DNA of 64,000 nt. Source: Flavobacterium sp. 5 (lineage in GTDB: Bacteria; Bacteroidota; Bacteroidia; Flavobacteriales; Flavobacteriaceae). The notes beneath the pieces are model-generated. The model searched no databases. It was not told where the DNA came from and worked only from the letters and a program-made list of their open reading frames with translations. The translations under genes and the position numbers were made by a program. The DNA is taken from the NCBI RefSeq assembly GCF_002813295.1, contig NZ_PHUE01000001.1, positions 434,001-498,000 on the forward strand, read 5' to 3'. This document shows, piece by piece, positions 17,881-29,496 of the stretch (within the stretch, counting starts at the first letter, position 1; every line of letters starts with the position of its first letter).

Positions 17881-18315
17881 ATGGCTACATTTAGCAAACA
17901 ATTATCTTTTCGTTGGTCTGATTTAGATCCCAATTTTCACTTACGCCATAGTGCCTATTATGATTTTGGAGCACAACATCGTGTTGAAATACTAGAACAA
18001 TTAGGATTGTCATTAAGAGTCATGCAGACAGAACACATTGGTCCAATATTATTTAGAGAGGAATGTGTTTTTAGAAAAGAAATTAAACTCTCCGACCCTA
18101 TAATAATGCAAACCAAAATGGCAAAAATGAAAGCCGATGCTTCACGTTGGTCTATAATTCATGAATTTTATAAAGAAGATGTATTGTGTGCAGTGATTAC
18201 AGTGGATGGTGCTTGGATGGATACTAAACTAAGAAAGCTAGCCACTCCTACCCCTCAAGTAGTTATCGATGCTTTAAGCATTTTTCCAAAAACAGATGAT
18301 TTTATAAATTTGTAA
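17881..18315 (+). CDS. Hotdog-fold acyl-CoA thioesterase
   Basis: A 144-residue single hotdog domain of the 4-hydroxybenzoyl-CoA thioesterase/YbgC group: the N-terminal FRWSDLDPNFHLRHSAYYDFGAQHR matches the D-x-(D/M)-x-H-x-N-N type active-site turn, and LFREECVFRKEIKLSDPI the central strand region. It probably hydrolyses acyl-CoA in the cytoplasm; chain preference is unknown. It is followed by a DUF1398 gene after 21 bases. Confidence 0.82.
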   Translation: MATFSKQLSFRWSDLDPNFHLRHSAYYDFGAQHRVEILEQLGLSLRVMQTEHIGPILFREECVFRKEIKLSDPIIMQTKMAKMKADASRWSIIHEFYKEDVLCAVITVDGAWMDTKLRKLATPTPQVVIDALSIFPKTDDFINL

Positions 18316-18336
18316 TTAATTCTAAATTCTATCAAT

Positions 18337-18726
18337 ATGTTTACAATAGAAGAAATTAAAGATGCGCATTCTAAAGTAAAAAGCGGAGCCGATTTTCCAA
18401 ATTACATACAAGATTTAATCATTTTGGGTGTAAAAGGATACGACACCTTTGTAAATGATGGTCATGTTCAATATTATGGAGTAAACAATCATAATATCAC
18501 CGCAGATGAAAAATATCCTGAAATTAAAGTAGCCGATTTTCCAAATAAAGAGCTTTTTATTGAGCTTTTGGTAAAACATCAGCACGGCGAAACCGATTAT
18601 TTGACTTTTTGTAATCATTCAGCGCAATGCGGTATTGCAAAATGGCGTGTAGATATTATCGAAATGACATGCACCTATTTTGATAAAGGCGAAAATGAAA
18701 TATTAATTGAGAAAATCTCAGTTTAG
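18337..18726 (+). CDS. DUF1398 family protein
   Basis: A 129-residue protein matching the DUF1398 (YbcV-like) pattern: IKDAHSKVKSGADFPNYIQDL, then GVKGYDTFVNDGHVQYYG, FIELLVKHQHGETDYLTFCNHSAQCGIAKWRVD and a C-terminal strand. The family is widespread and of unknown function. It probably shares a transcript with the thioesterase and ends at the terminator at 18734. Confidence 0.85.
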   Translation: MFTIEEIKDAHSKVKSGADFPNYIQDLIILGVKGYDTFVNDGHVQYYGVNNHNITADEKYPEIKVADFPNKELFIELLVKHQHGETDYLTFCNHSAQCGIAKWRVDIIEMTCTYFDKGENEILIEKISV

Positions 18727-18733
18727 ACCTAAT

Positions 18734-18766
18734 AAAAAAGGAGGCATAAAATATGTCTCCTTTTTT
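18734..18766. terminator. Bidirectional terminator
   Basis: AAAAAAGGAG (18734-18743) pairs with CTCCTTTTTT (18757-18766). It lies between the convergent DUF1398 and katG genes and has A and T runs on the two sides. Confidence 0.88.
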
Positions 18767-18788
18767 ATACTATCAAAATCTTTTATAA

Positions 18789-21044
<2,256 letters not shown>

Positions 21045-21232
21045 TTACAAATTTTAATTTATGTAAATATTTTTCTTAATAGATAAAAACTATAGTAATA
21101 GTTCGATACTTTTAACTTTCAAAATTGAATAAGGTGTTTAAAGTTACTACTTAAATTCGTATTTTAGTTAATACATAAACCTTTTCAAATTTTTCAAAAG
21201 AAACAAAAAACTGTATTTGTAAAAATAAAAAA

Positions 21233-21590
21233 ATGAATATGAAAACTGAGTTAATTTCTGTTAATGAATACATTAAACTTTTCCCAAAAGAAGTTCAATT
21301 ACTTTTAGAAAAAGTTCGCGACATAATTATTAGCAATGCTCCCAATACTATTGAAAGCATCTCTTATGGAATGCAAGCCTATAAAACAAACGGAAAGCCA
21401 TTAGCCTATTTTGCAGCTTATAAAAAATTATATTGGTTTTTATGCAACTCCAAAAGGACATACTGAATTTGCCAACGAACTTTCGAAATATAAACAAGAC
21501 AAAGGATCTGTTCAATTCCCTATAAACCAACCAATACCTTATGAACTAATTGAACGTATCGTTATCTTTAGAGTAAAAGAAAACGAATAA
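21233..21590 (+). pseudogene. DUF1801/YdhG-like (iron chaperone-type) gene with a frameshift
   Basis: The first part reads MKTELISVNEYIKLFPKEV to GKPLAYFAAYKK, then goes out of frame and stops at 21466. The continuation is in the +1 frame from about 21430 (IGFYATPKGHTEFANELS to FRVKENE) and stops at 21590. Removing one base in AAAAAATTATATTGG joins them into an ordinary DUF1801 domain of about 118 residues. Either the gene is inactivated by a one-base insertion or there is a sequencing error in a homopolymer-rich stretch. Confidence 0.8.
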
Positions 21591-21716
21591 AAAGTCAATA
21601 AATAACAATCGACTACGCATCACAAAATAATTTATTCTATAGTTTAAATCTACTATATTTACTACCAAAATAAAAAAAGACACGAACAAACTAACGTTGA
21701 TTGCAATTATAAAACC

Positions 21717-22658
21717 ATGCAGAGAAGAAACTTTATCAAAACAACACTTTTATTTGTTACATCCACACAAGTGTTTTCAAACAATACTTTTTATACAAAC
21801 TTATTAGCAAAAAGTAATTTCAAATACATTTATACAAACAGTAAATTAAGAAACGAGTTCTCAAAATTTTTAAAAAATGTCTTTAACCTATATCCAGAGA
21901 ACAAATTCCAAAAACTAATTTATGATACTACAATCCATAAAAGCAACGACCACGAAATTTATACTTCAGCTCAATCAAAATTAGATGACATTTCGCCTTC
22001 ATTCTCTAGCATTAGATATCAGTTGCCTGCCTTAATGAACCAAAAAGATGAAATGGCGAGACAAACTGTAGAACTATTAAAAGAAGGTTCCGTTTTTAAT
22101 GGTTATTTAGAAATTGGTTCTTCTGGAAGATATCTGGATTATCTAGAAGAAAGTGTTACTATTAAAGGTAAAAAATATTATGCCGATGGCAAAGAACCCG
22201 GATACGCTATTACCGAAATGATAGACAGAGGCCAAATAAGCAAAGGCGCAACTTACATTCCTCTGGCTAATTACAAAACTCAATATTCCAAAATCATTCC
22301 GCCCAAAAGCTTAGATCTTGTTACTATTTATATTGGTTTTCATCATTGTCCATTAGACTTGCGGGTTCCTTTCATTTCATCCATACGAGATACAATGAGA
22401 GTCGGAGGCAAATTAATATTACGTGATCATGACTGCAAAACCGAAGATCAAAAAACACTAGTAGCACTTGCTCATGATGTGTTTAATATGGGTACAAATG
22501 AATCCTGGGAATACAATCATAAAGAAATTAGAAACTTTTATTCCTTAGATTTTATTTGTCATTTTGTCGAAAAAATTGGATTTAAATTCAACCACAAAAC
22601 ACTCTTTCAAGAAGGCGATCCTACCAAAAATGCATTAATGGTTTTCACAAAGATATAA
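21717..22658 (+). CDS. Tat-signal protein with a class I methyltransferase-like domain
   Basis: A 313-residue protein. The N-terminus MQRRNFIKTTLLFVTSTQVF has the twin-arginine pattern (RRxFIK) and a short hydrophobic stretch, implying export in a folded state. From about residue 130 an SAM-methyltransferase-like core appears: NGYLEIGSSGRYLDYLEES (motif I region), LDLVTIYIGFHHC and RVGGKLILRDHD. An exported methyltransferase is unusual. It sits 20 bases before the FAD oxidase gene, so the two probably act together. The substrate is unknown. Confidence 0.75.
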   Translation: MQRRNFIKTTLLFVTSTQVFSNNTFYTNLLAKSNFKYIYTNSKLRNEFSKFLKNVFNLYPENKFQKLIYDTTIHKSNDHEIYTSAQSKLDDISPSFSSIRYQLPALMNQKDEMARQTVELLKEGSVFNGYLEIGSSGRYLDYLEESVTIKGKKYYADGKEPGYAITEMIDRGQISKGATYIPLANYKTQYSKIIPPKSLDLVTIYIGFHHCPLDLRVPFISSIRDTMRVGGKLILRDHDCKTEDQKTLVALAHDVFNMGTNESWEYNHKEIRNFYSLDFICHFVEKIGFKFNHKTLFQEGDPTKNALMVFTKI

Positions 22659-22678
22659 ACGCCTCCTTCAACATATTT

Positions 22679-25195
22679 ATGAAACAACTTTTCAATCTAC
22701 TTAGATTACTGTATCGCTATTTTTGTATCCTTATTAAATTCATTTTTTCAGGATTAAAGAAATCAATTCGATTCATTAATAGCAAAAAGACATTATACAT
22801 CCCTTTCTATAGCTTCATTGCATTTGTACTATATATAATTCTCCTTATCCAATTTTCGGGAGACCCAACCTTCAACAAAACACTGGAGAACAAACGTATA
22901 AATGACGTAACCCAATTAAATTCAATTCAGGTCAATAAAATCATTAAGCCAAAAACACTTAATGAAATCATTCGTGCCATAAAAACCACAACAGGACCAA
23001 TATCAATTGGTGGCGGAAAATACAGCCAAGGAGGGCAAACAGCTTTCGAAAACAGCTTGCATATCGACATGAGATCTTTTAATAAGATTGTAAAACTCGA
23101 CAGAAAAAATAAACAAGTTACAGTTCAAACGGGTATTCGATGGAGGGATTTACAAAAGATAATAGACCCTTATGATTTGTCTATTAAAATAATGCAAACC
23201 TATTCCAATTTTACTGTTGGAGGCGCCATATCAGTAAATTGTCATGGACGATATATTGGTCACGGGCCAATTATATCCTCTGTTTTAGGTTTAAAAATAA
23301 TTACAGCTTCAGGCGAAATTATAAAAGCCACACCTACAGTAAATCAAGATATATTCAACGCTGCTATTGGTGGCTATGGTGGAATTGGTGTCATCGCAGA
23401 AGCAACACTTCAATTAGTAGACAATGAAAAAGTAGAAAGATCCAATCAGCTTTTAGATGCCAAAGACTACAATACTTACTTTAACGCCAATATTAAAAAC
23501 AACAAAGATGTTATTTTCCAAAACGGAGATTTGTACCCTCCCAATTATACTCAAATCAGAAGTGTAGTTTGGAAAAAATCAACCAAAGAATTAACAGATC
23601 AAGAAAAATTAAACGCCGAAGATGAAAATTATTGGTTAGAAACCAACGTAGAAAAAATTGTTTCTTGGGGCAATTCAGGAAAATGGATCCGAGAAAACAT
23701 AATAGATCCGCTCTTTTTCATCCCCGAAAAAGTACGATGGAGAAACAAAGAAGCCAGTTATAATGTAAAAGAATTAGAACCCTCATCAAGAGACGCAGAA
23801 ACCTATGTCTTAGAAGAATACTTCATACCTGTCGAAAACATAAAATCATTTATACCCAAAATGAGAGCTATTTTTCAAAAACATGAAGTAAATGTGATGA
23901 ATGTTTCATTAAGACACGCCTTGCCCGATACCAAAAGCTACCTTTCATGGGCAAATAAAGAAGTGTTTGCTTTTGTAATTTACTACAAACAAAAAACAGA
24001 TGATAAAGCGAAAGAAGCCGTAAAGCAATGGACACTAGAAATGACCGATGCCATCCTAAGCGAAAAAGGAACATGGTACCTTCCCTATCAACCCCACGCA
24101 ACTTTAGAGCAGTTCAAAAAAGGTTATCCTAATTCTGATAAATACTTTGACTTAAAAAACAAATTAGATCCAAATCAAAGATTTACCAATAAGCTTTTAG
24201 ACAAATACAATCCCTACAGCAAAAACAAACTCTCGGTTGCAAAAAATGAAATAAAAGGATATTACAGAGCCGAGGAACAAACAATACTTACTGTACCCGA
24301 ATGGTATTTGGTATTCAACCCAAAAGAATACTCAGATTACCTCGAAAGCGGCAAGAACCCATCCAATTTTCCTTTCTACAAATCCATAGACGAATACTGG
24401 ACACTTTATGACCGTTCCTTAAAATTAACATCAAAAGCCTATCCCGAAAACCCCGAATACAAAACCATGCTTCAAGTCATAGGAGTAAGCATAACCATGG
24501 AATATGGTGCCAAAATGATTTATGAAAACACAATCGGAAAAATCTTTTCGCTCTTTTCAGAAGAAAAAATATCAAACGAAGAAAAAACAATATTTCAAGC
24601 CCAAAGAGCCTACAGCAATTTCATTTATCAAACCGCTTGGTACGAATTCAAGTTTTTACCCTGGATAAAACAAGTCTGGAACACATCAAGCTCTTCCAAT
24701 TGCAGTACAATTCGAAAATGGGAACGAACTTTACTCTTTACCTGCGAGTTTACATTCAAAGCCTTCTATGCACAACTCATACAATGGGCAGCCGGTTCAA
24801 GTTACGAAACACCAGTAAACAATATCTACTTAATTGTTTCAAACGATGGTTCAATACAAGAGAACAACAATCTCAAAATAATAAAGAAAGAAGGAGATAA
24901 AATGATCATTTCAATCACTCGATGGGGAGTATTTACAGAAGAATTAAAAAAACTGTCCAATCAAAATATAACCATCTACGAAATATCAGGCAACGACGAA
25001 ATCGCAGTTTCACTAATAATGGATAAATCCCAAACACTAACAAATCGTAAAACACAACTATTATATGAGTCCCAAATAGTTTCAAACAATAAATTAAAGA
25101 GAAGTCTTTACCTCTTGCCCGTCAACGAACTACTATCAATCATCAGAGAATCCAAAAAACAAAACTGCACACTTGAGCACCTTTATGATTATTGA
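22679..25195 (+). CDS. Membrane-anchored FAD-linked oxidase (PCMH/aldonolactone-oxidase type) with extra C-terminal domain
   Basis: An 838-residue protein. A membrane anchor lies at about residues 39-60. Residues about 85-260 form a PCMH-type FAD-binding domain (ISIGGGKYSQGGQ, VGGAISVNCHGRYIGHGP), and the oxidase part ends near residue 512 with the family's LDPNQRF. Residues about 520-838 form a second module (TVPEWYLVFNPKEYSDYLE, FPFYKSIDEYWTLYDRSL, VIGVSITMEYGAKMIYE) that I recognise only as a conserved block of unknown role. It is transcribed with the Tat methyltransferase-like gene. It probably oxidises a hydroxylated substrate at the membrane. Confidence 0.8.
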   Translation: MKQLFNLLRLLYRYFCILIKFIFSGLKKSIRFINSKKTLYIPFYSFIAFVLYIILLIQFSGDPTFNKTLENKRINDVTQLNSIQVNKIIKPKTLNEIIRAIKTTTGPISIGGGKYSQGGQTAFENSLHIDMRSFNKIVKLDRKNKQVTVQTGIRWRDLQKIIDPYDLSIKIMQTYSNFTVGGAISVNCHGRYIGHGPIISSVLGLKIITASGEIIKATPTVNQDIFNAAIGGYGGIGVIAEATLQLVDNEKVERSNQLLDAKDYNTYFNANIKNNKDVIFQNGDLYPPNYTQIRSVVWKKSTKELTDQEKLNAEDENYWLETNVEKIVSWGNSGKWIRENIIDPLFFIPEKVRWRNKEASYNVKELEPSSRDAETYVLEEYFIPVENIKSFIPKMRAIFQKHEVNVMNVSLRHALPDTKSYLSWANKEVFAFVIYYKQKTDDKAKEAVKQWTLEMTDAILSEKGTWYLPYQPHATLEQFKKGYPNSDKYFDLKNKLDPNQRFTNKLLDKYNPYSKNKLSVAKNEIKGYYRAEEQTILTVPEWYLVFNPKEYSDYLESGKNPSNFPFYKSIDEYWTLYDRSLKLTSKAYPENPEYKTMLQVIGVSITMEYGAKMIYENTIGKIFSLFSEEKISNEEKTIFQAQRAYSNFIYQTAWYEFKFLPWIKQVWNTSSSSNCSTIRKWERTLLFTCEFTFKAFYAQLIQWAAGSSYETPVNNIYLIVSNDGSIQENNNLKIIKKEGDKMIISITRWGVFTEELKKLSNQNITIYEISGNDEIAVSLIMDKSQTLTNRKTQLLYESQIVSNNKLKRSLYLLPVNELLSIIRESKKQNCTLEHLYDY

Positions 25196-25231
25196 TAAAG
25201 AAAACCAAAAACTTCAAAGTTCATTTTACTT

Positions 25232-25328
25232 AGGAGCTATTTCCTGCTGTCCACTATATCTTTCCTGTCCTAAAGAAGGACAGGAAAGGATGCCGTTCCC
25301 ATCAGGGCTAGGGCATCCCGTTTCATAA
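25232..25328 (+). repeat. Structured intergenic repeat, family I, copy 2
   Basis: The flanks match copy 1 at 1841 (GGAGCTATTTCCTGCT on the left, ATCAGGGCTAGGGCATC on the right). The central hairpin is a perfect 12-bp stem (25260-25271 with 25277-25288) of different sequence. It begins about 35 bases after the FAD oxidase stop. The rest of the 532-base gap holds an AT-rich stretch and the nirB promoter. Confidence 0.75.
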
Positions 25329-25673
25329 TATTGATTAGCTCTTTCATTTGAAAACAAGCCTAAAAACTTTATTTTATATACAAAATAAGTTTTATTAAGT
25401 ACTTAACTAGCCTACTTAGTACCCTATAAGTATTCATTCCCTATCAACTCAAAATTCTCTTCTTTACTAGATTTGTATGAAGGATAGATTTTTTTTCCTT
25501 AAAAAAAAGAAAAAATATAGCGGACAGTCTGACGTTGTTGCTCCTAAAATAGTATTAAAAACTAGAATGTTGTATAACGAGGACACTCCCAAACAGAATC
25601 ATATATTTAATCAGAATTCACTTTCTGCTTATTAAAAATCATTCTATTTTAGAAAAAAAAATAAAATTAAGTA

Positions 25674-25718
25674 TTGAAATTAAGTATTACTACGTATATT
25701 TGCGTAGTAATACTTAAT
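25674..25718 (+). promoter_or_regulatory. nirB promoter with NarL-type palindromes
   Basis: TTG (25674-25676) and TATATTTG (25695-25702) are 18 bases apart, an ideal flavobacterial promoter. The -7 box is exactly the 8-base centre of a perfect inverted repeat with 16-base arms (25679-25694 and 25703-25718). Each arm side contains a 7-2-7 palindrome related to TAAGTAT-TA-ATACTTA. The ATG follows at 25728. Confidence 0.8.
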
Positions 25719-25727
25719 TAACAGATT

Positions 25728-28235
25728 ATGATTAATGTAATAGTAGTCGGAAACGGCATGGTAGGTTATAAATTTTGCGAGAAGTTCGTTTCGAAATCTG
25801 GGCAAGAAAAGTATCAAATTACAGTATTTGGAGAAGAGTCAAGACGTGCTTATGACAGAGTTCACCTAAGTGAATACTTTGCAGGCAAAAGCGCCGATGA
25901 TCTATCACTCTCAACCACAGAATGGTATAAAGAGAATAACATCTTACTAAATACATCTGAGTTAATTGTAAACATCAATACACAAAACAAAACTATAAAT
26001 ACGCACTTAGATAAAACGTATGAGTATGACTACTTAGTTTTAGCTACAGGTTCAGCTGCATTTGTCCCTCCAATTCAAGGAGTAGAGAAAGAAGGCGTTT
26101 TTGTATACAGAACCATAGAGGATCTGGATGCAATTATGACCTACGCAAAAAAAATAAAAGCCAACGGTGCTACAGAAGCTGCAGTACTTGGTGGTGGTTT
26201 ATTAGGTCTTGAAGCTGCCAAAGCAGTACGTGATCTAGAATTAAATGCACATGTTGTAGAATTTGCTCCACGCCTAATGCCAAGACAATTGGATCAAGCA
26301 GCAAGTGACATGTTACAATCAAAAATTGAAGAGCTTAATATAGGTATTCACCTTAACAAAGCGACTCAATACATAGATGGTGAAGAAAGCATAAAGGGAA
26401 TGATGTTTGCCAATGATGAATTGTTAAAGGTTGATATGTTGGTTATATCGGCAGGAATTAAACCTCGTGATGAGCTAGCTAGAGTTGCTGGACTTGAAGT
26501 TGGTGTGCGTGGTGGAATTGTTGTAAACAATCAAATGCTAACATCTGACCCTTATATATACGCAATTGGTGAAGCTGCCCTATACAACGGAATGATATAT
26601 GGACTTGTAGCACCTGGTTACGAAATGGCCGATGTAGCTGCCGAACAAATCCTTAAAGGGGATAAAACGATGAGAGAAACCATCGATATGTCTACTCAAT
26701 TGAAATTAATTGGAGTTGAAGTTGCGAGTTTTGGTGATCCTTTTATCGAAAATGAAAACGTTACTGCAATTGTTTATGAAAACAAATTCAGTGGTATCTA
26801 TAAAAGAATCAATGTCACCAAAGATGGAAAAACACTTTTAGGAGGAATCCTAGTAGGAGATTCATCAGATTACAACGGATTATTCCAAATTTATAATAAT
26901 GCAATGGCTTTGCCTGAAAACCCAGAAGATCTAATCTTGGGTTCAAGAGGAGGAGAAACTTCTTCTTTTGGAAGCGCAAGTGACTTACCAGATTCAGCAG
27001 TAATCTGTTCTTGTGAGAATGTTACCAAAGGCGCAATTTGTTGCTCCCTAATTGATGGAACGACAAGTACATTTAGCGATGTAGTAAAACTTACCAAAGC
27101 AACTTCTGGTTGTGGTGGTTGCAAACCAATGGTTGTAGACATTGTAAAAGCAACTCAAAAATCATTAGGAAAAGAAGTAAAAGAAAGTATTTGTGAGCAT
27201 TTCAATTACACTAGACAAGAATTATTTGATATTGTAAAAATCAATAAATACTCAAATTTCTATGATGTAATTGATCATCACGGAAATGGAGACGGTTGCG
27301 AGGTTTGTAAACCAGTAGTAGCTTCAGTTTTCTCTAGTCTTTATAATGATACAGCTAACAAACACGTTACCACACAAGATACAAATGATAGGTTCTTAGG
27401 TAATATTCAAAGAAACGGAACGTATTCAGTTGTACCTAGAATGGCTGGTGGTGAAATCACTCCTGAAAAATTAATTGTTATTGGTGAAGTAGCTAAACAA
27501 TTCGATTTATATACCAAAATAACAGGAGCGCAACGCCTTGACTTATTTGGTGCACAATTAAATGATTTACCAGCTATTTGGAAAATATTAATTGACAACG
27601 GTTTTGAAACGGGACATGCTTACGGAAAATCATTAAGAGCTGTAAAAAGCTGTGTTGGTAACGCTTGGTGTCGTTACGGTATGGATGATAGTGTTGGGTT
27701 TGCTATTGAATTAGAAAACCGTTACAAAGGAATTCGTGCTCCTCATAAGATCAAAGGAGGTGTTTCAGCTTGTATCAGAGAATGTGCTGAAGCAAGAGGA
27801 AAAGATTTTGGATTAATCGCCGTTGAAGGTGGCTGGAATCTTTACATCTGTGGAAACGGAGGTGCAAATCCTAAACACGCTGTTTTATTAGCAGAATCTA
27901 TTGATAAAGAAACTGTACTTAAATACATGGACCGTTTCTTGATGTATTATATCAGAACTGCGGGACCTTTAGTTCGTACTTCAACTTGGTTGGAGAAACT
28001 GGAAGGTGGATTAGATTACTTAAAAGAAGTTATCATTTTTGACCGTATAGGAATTTGTGAAACACTAGACTCAGAAATGGCATCTTTAATAAACAGCTAT
28101 GAATGTGAGTGGAATCAAGTAATAGAAAAACCAAGATTAATGAAGCGTTTTACTCACTTTGTTAATACAGACGAGAGAGACGATAATCTAGAATATATCC
28201 CTTTAAGAGACCAAAAAATGCCAAAATCTTGGTAA
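25728..28235 (+). CDS. nirB: Assimilatory nitrite reductase [NAD(P)H], large subunit
   Basis: An 835-residue enzyme reducing nitrite to ammonium in the cytoplasm. Domain order: FAD/NAD(P)-binding oxidoreductase (residues about 1-400, VVGNGMVGYKF, GGGLLGLEAA), two BFD-like [2Fe-2S] segments (about 425-475, ICSCENVTKG and CGGCKP; about 490-540, CEVCKP), then the sulfite/nitrite reductase half-domains with the siroheme/4Fe-4S ligands CVGNAWC (C-x5-C) and CIREC (C-x3-C). All key cysteines are present. It heads the nitrate region, with nirD 108 bases downstream, and carries the operator shared by the region. Confidence 0.96.
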   Translation: MINVIVVGNGMVGYKFCEKFVSKSGQEKYQITVFGEESRRAYDRVHLSEYFAGKSADDLSLSTTEWYKENNILLNTSELIVNINTQNKTINTHLDKTYEYDYLVLATGSAAFVPPIQGVEKEGVFVYRTIEDLDAIMTYAKKIKANGATEAAVLGGGLLGLEAAKAVRDLELNAHVVEFAPRLMPRQLDQAASDMLQSKIEELNIGIHLNKATQYIDGEESIKGMMFANDELLKVDMLVISAGIKPRDELARVAGLEVGVRGGIVVNNQMLTSDPYIYAIGEAALYNGMIYGLVAPGYEMADVAAEQILKGDKTMRETIDMSTQLKLIGVEVASFGDPFIENENVTAIVYENKFSGIYKRINVTKDGKTLLGGILVGDSSDYNGLFQIYNNAMALPENPEDLILGSRGGETSSFGSASDLPDSAVICSCENVTKGAICCSLIDGTTSTFSDVVKLTKATSGCGGCKPMVVDIVKATQKSLGKEVKESICEHFNYTRQELFDIVKINKYSNFYDVIDHHGNGDGCEVCKPVVASVFSSLYNDTANKHVTTQDTNDRFLGNIQRNGTYSVVPRMAGGEITPEKLIVIGEVAKQFDLYTKITGAQRLDLFGAQLNDLPAIWKILIDNGFETGHAYGKSLRAVKSCVGNAWCRYGMDDSVGFAIELENRYKGIRAPHKIKGGVSACIRECAEARGKDFGLIAVEGGWNLYICGNGGANPKHAVLLAESIDKETVLKYMDRFLMYYIRTAGPLVRTSTWLEKLEGGLDYLKEVIIFDRIGICETLDSEMASLINSYECEWNQVIEKPRLMKRFTHFVNTDERDDNLEYIPLRDQKMPKSW

Positions 28236-28343
28236 AATAAAAATTGCACAAATCAATTCGAATAAAAAAAATAATATTTCTAATCTAGGCTCTGTTATTC
28301 CTCATGTAGCGGGGCTTGGTTTTAGAAAATAAAACAAAACATC

Positions 28344-28721
28344 ATGGAAGAACTATTAAACCGATACGAAACCGTAAATTTAAGTGCAGTAAAAATCTGG
28401 TTCAAAGCAGGAGAAATTAAAGATTTTCCAAGCAACAGAGGTGGGTGCATTAAATACAAAGACAAACAAATTGCTATTTTTAACTTCGAAAGAAGAAACG
28501 AATGGTATGCTTGCCAAAATGCTTGTCCTCATAAAATGGAAATGGTGTTATCAAGAGGAATGACTGGTTCAACAGATGGAATTCCTAAAATTGCTTGTCC
28601 AATGCATAAAAAGACTTTTTCATTAGTAGATGGATCTAATTTAAATGGTGATGATTTAAAAATAGCCACTTACCCTGTAAAAATTGAAGGAGAAGAAGTA
28701 TTCGTTGGGTTTTTAGAATAA
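28344..28721 (+). CDS. nirD: Nitrite reductase small subunit, Rieske type
   Basis: A 125-residue Rieske-fold partner of NirB. The [2Fe-2S] ligands CPH (in CQNACPHKMEM) and CPMH are both present, so unlike the E. coli NirD it may hold a cluster. It lies after nirB in the same direction and before the DUF4202 gene, probably on one transcript. Confidence 0.93.
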   Translation: MEELLNRYETVNLSAVKIWFKAGEIKDFPSNRGGCIKYKDKQIAIFNFERRNEWYACQNACPHKMEMVLSRGMTGSTDGIPKIACPMHKKTFSLVDGSNLNGDDLKIATYPVKIEGEEVFVGFLE

Positions 28722-28836
28722 TGTATGTATCTTTGAAATAAGCATACCAATATGTGATATTAACTTATTATTTGAACACACAAAGTGTATTCATCCATAA
28801 AAGTTAGTAACTCCCAATGAATCTATACTTTTTCAA

Positions 28837-29424
28837 ATGAAAACAATGCCTTTTTTAAACGCAAGTGCGTGGATTGATGCCGAAAACGAAGCCGATCCAA
28901 ACAGTGAAATATATCAAGAAATAACCTATCCAAAGGAATTACTATATTCAGATAGAATGTACGAAAGGCTAATGACCTTTCAACCCACTGCTTCCGAAGA
29001 AGTGCAAATAGCGGCCAAAGCACAACACATTTGTCGTTGGAAAATAGCCCGAGAATCCTATCCAATGGATCGTGTAGGCTATTTAAAATGGCGAGAAGAT
29101 CTAAAAAAATTCCACGCCAAAACCACAGCCGACATATTACAAAAAGCAGGTTATGAAGATGCTTTTATAGATCGTGTTTCTTTTTTGATTGAAAAAAAAT
29201 TACTTAAAAAAGACGAAGAAACGCAACTTTTAGAAGATGTAATTTGTCTGGTTTTCTTAGAATTTTATTTGGATCCATTCGTTCACAAACACGATGAAGA
29301 AAAATTAAAAAATATTATTCTGAAAACCTGGAATAAAATGTCAGACAAAGGACACCAAGAAGCGCTAAAAATTGAATATACTCCAGAAAACCTTCAATTA
29401 ATAAAAAACGCTTTAGGATTATAA
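28837..29424 (+). CDS. DUF4202 family protein of the nitrate region
   Basis: A 195-residue soluble helical protein with the DUF4202 signature: AKAQHICRWKIARESYPMDRVGYLKWREDLKKFHA and the later EDVICLVFLEFYL. The conserved His and Asp residues resemble an HD-type metal site, which is only a suggestion. The family tends to accompany nitrate and nitrite assimilation genes. Its exact role is not known. It follows nirD by 115 bases. Confidence 0.85.
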   Translation: MKTMPFLNASAWIDAENEADPNSEIYQEITYPKELLYSDRMYERLMTFQPTASEEVQIAAKAQHICRWKIARESYPMDRVGYLKWREDLKKFHAKTTADILQKAGYEDAFIDRVSFLIEKKLLKKDEETQLLEDVICLVFLEFYLDPFVHKHDEEKLKNIILKTWNKMSDKGHQEALKIEYTPENLQLIKNALGL

Positions 29425-29496
29425 ATCAATTTAATAATTTTGATTTACACATCCCTAACCTGAAAAATCAGTTATAATTGGTGATACTTTTCTTCT

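Noticed and set aside
25679..25718. The long inverted repeat before nirB as a transcription terminator
   Set aside because: An ideal promoter -7 box forms its centre and the transcript would start inside it; there is no T run.
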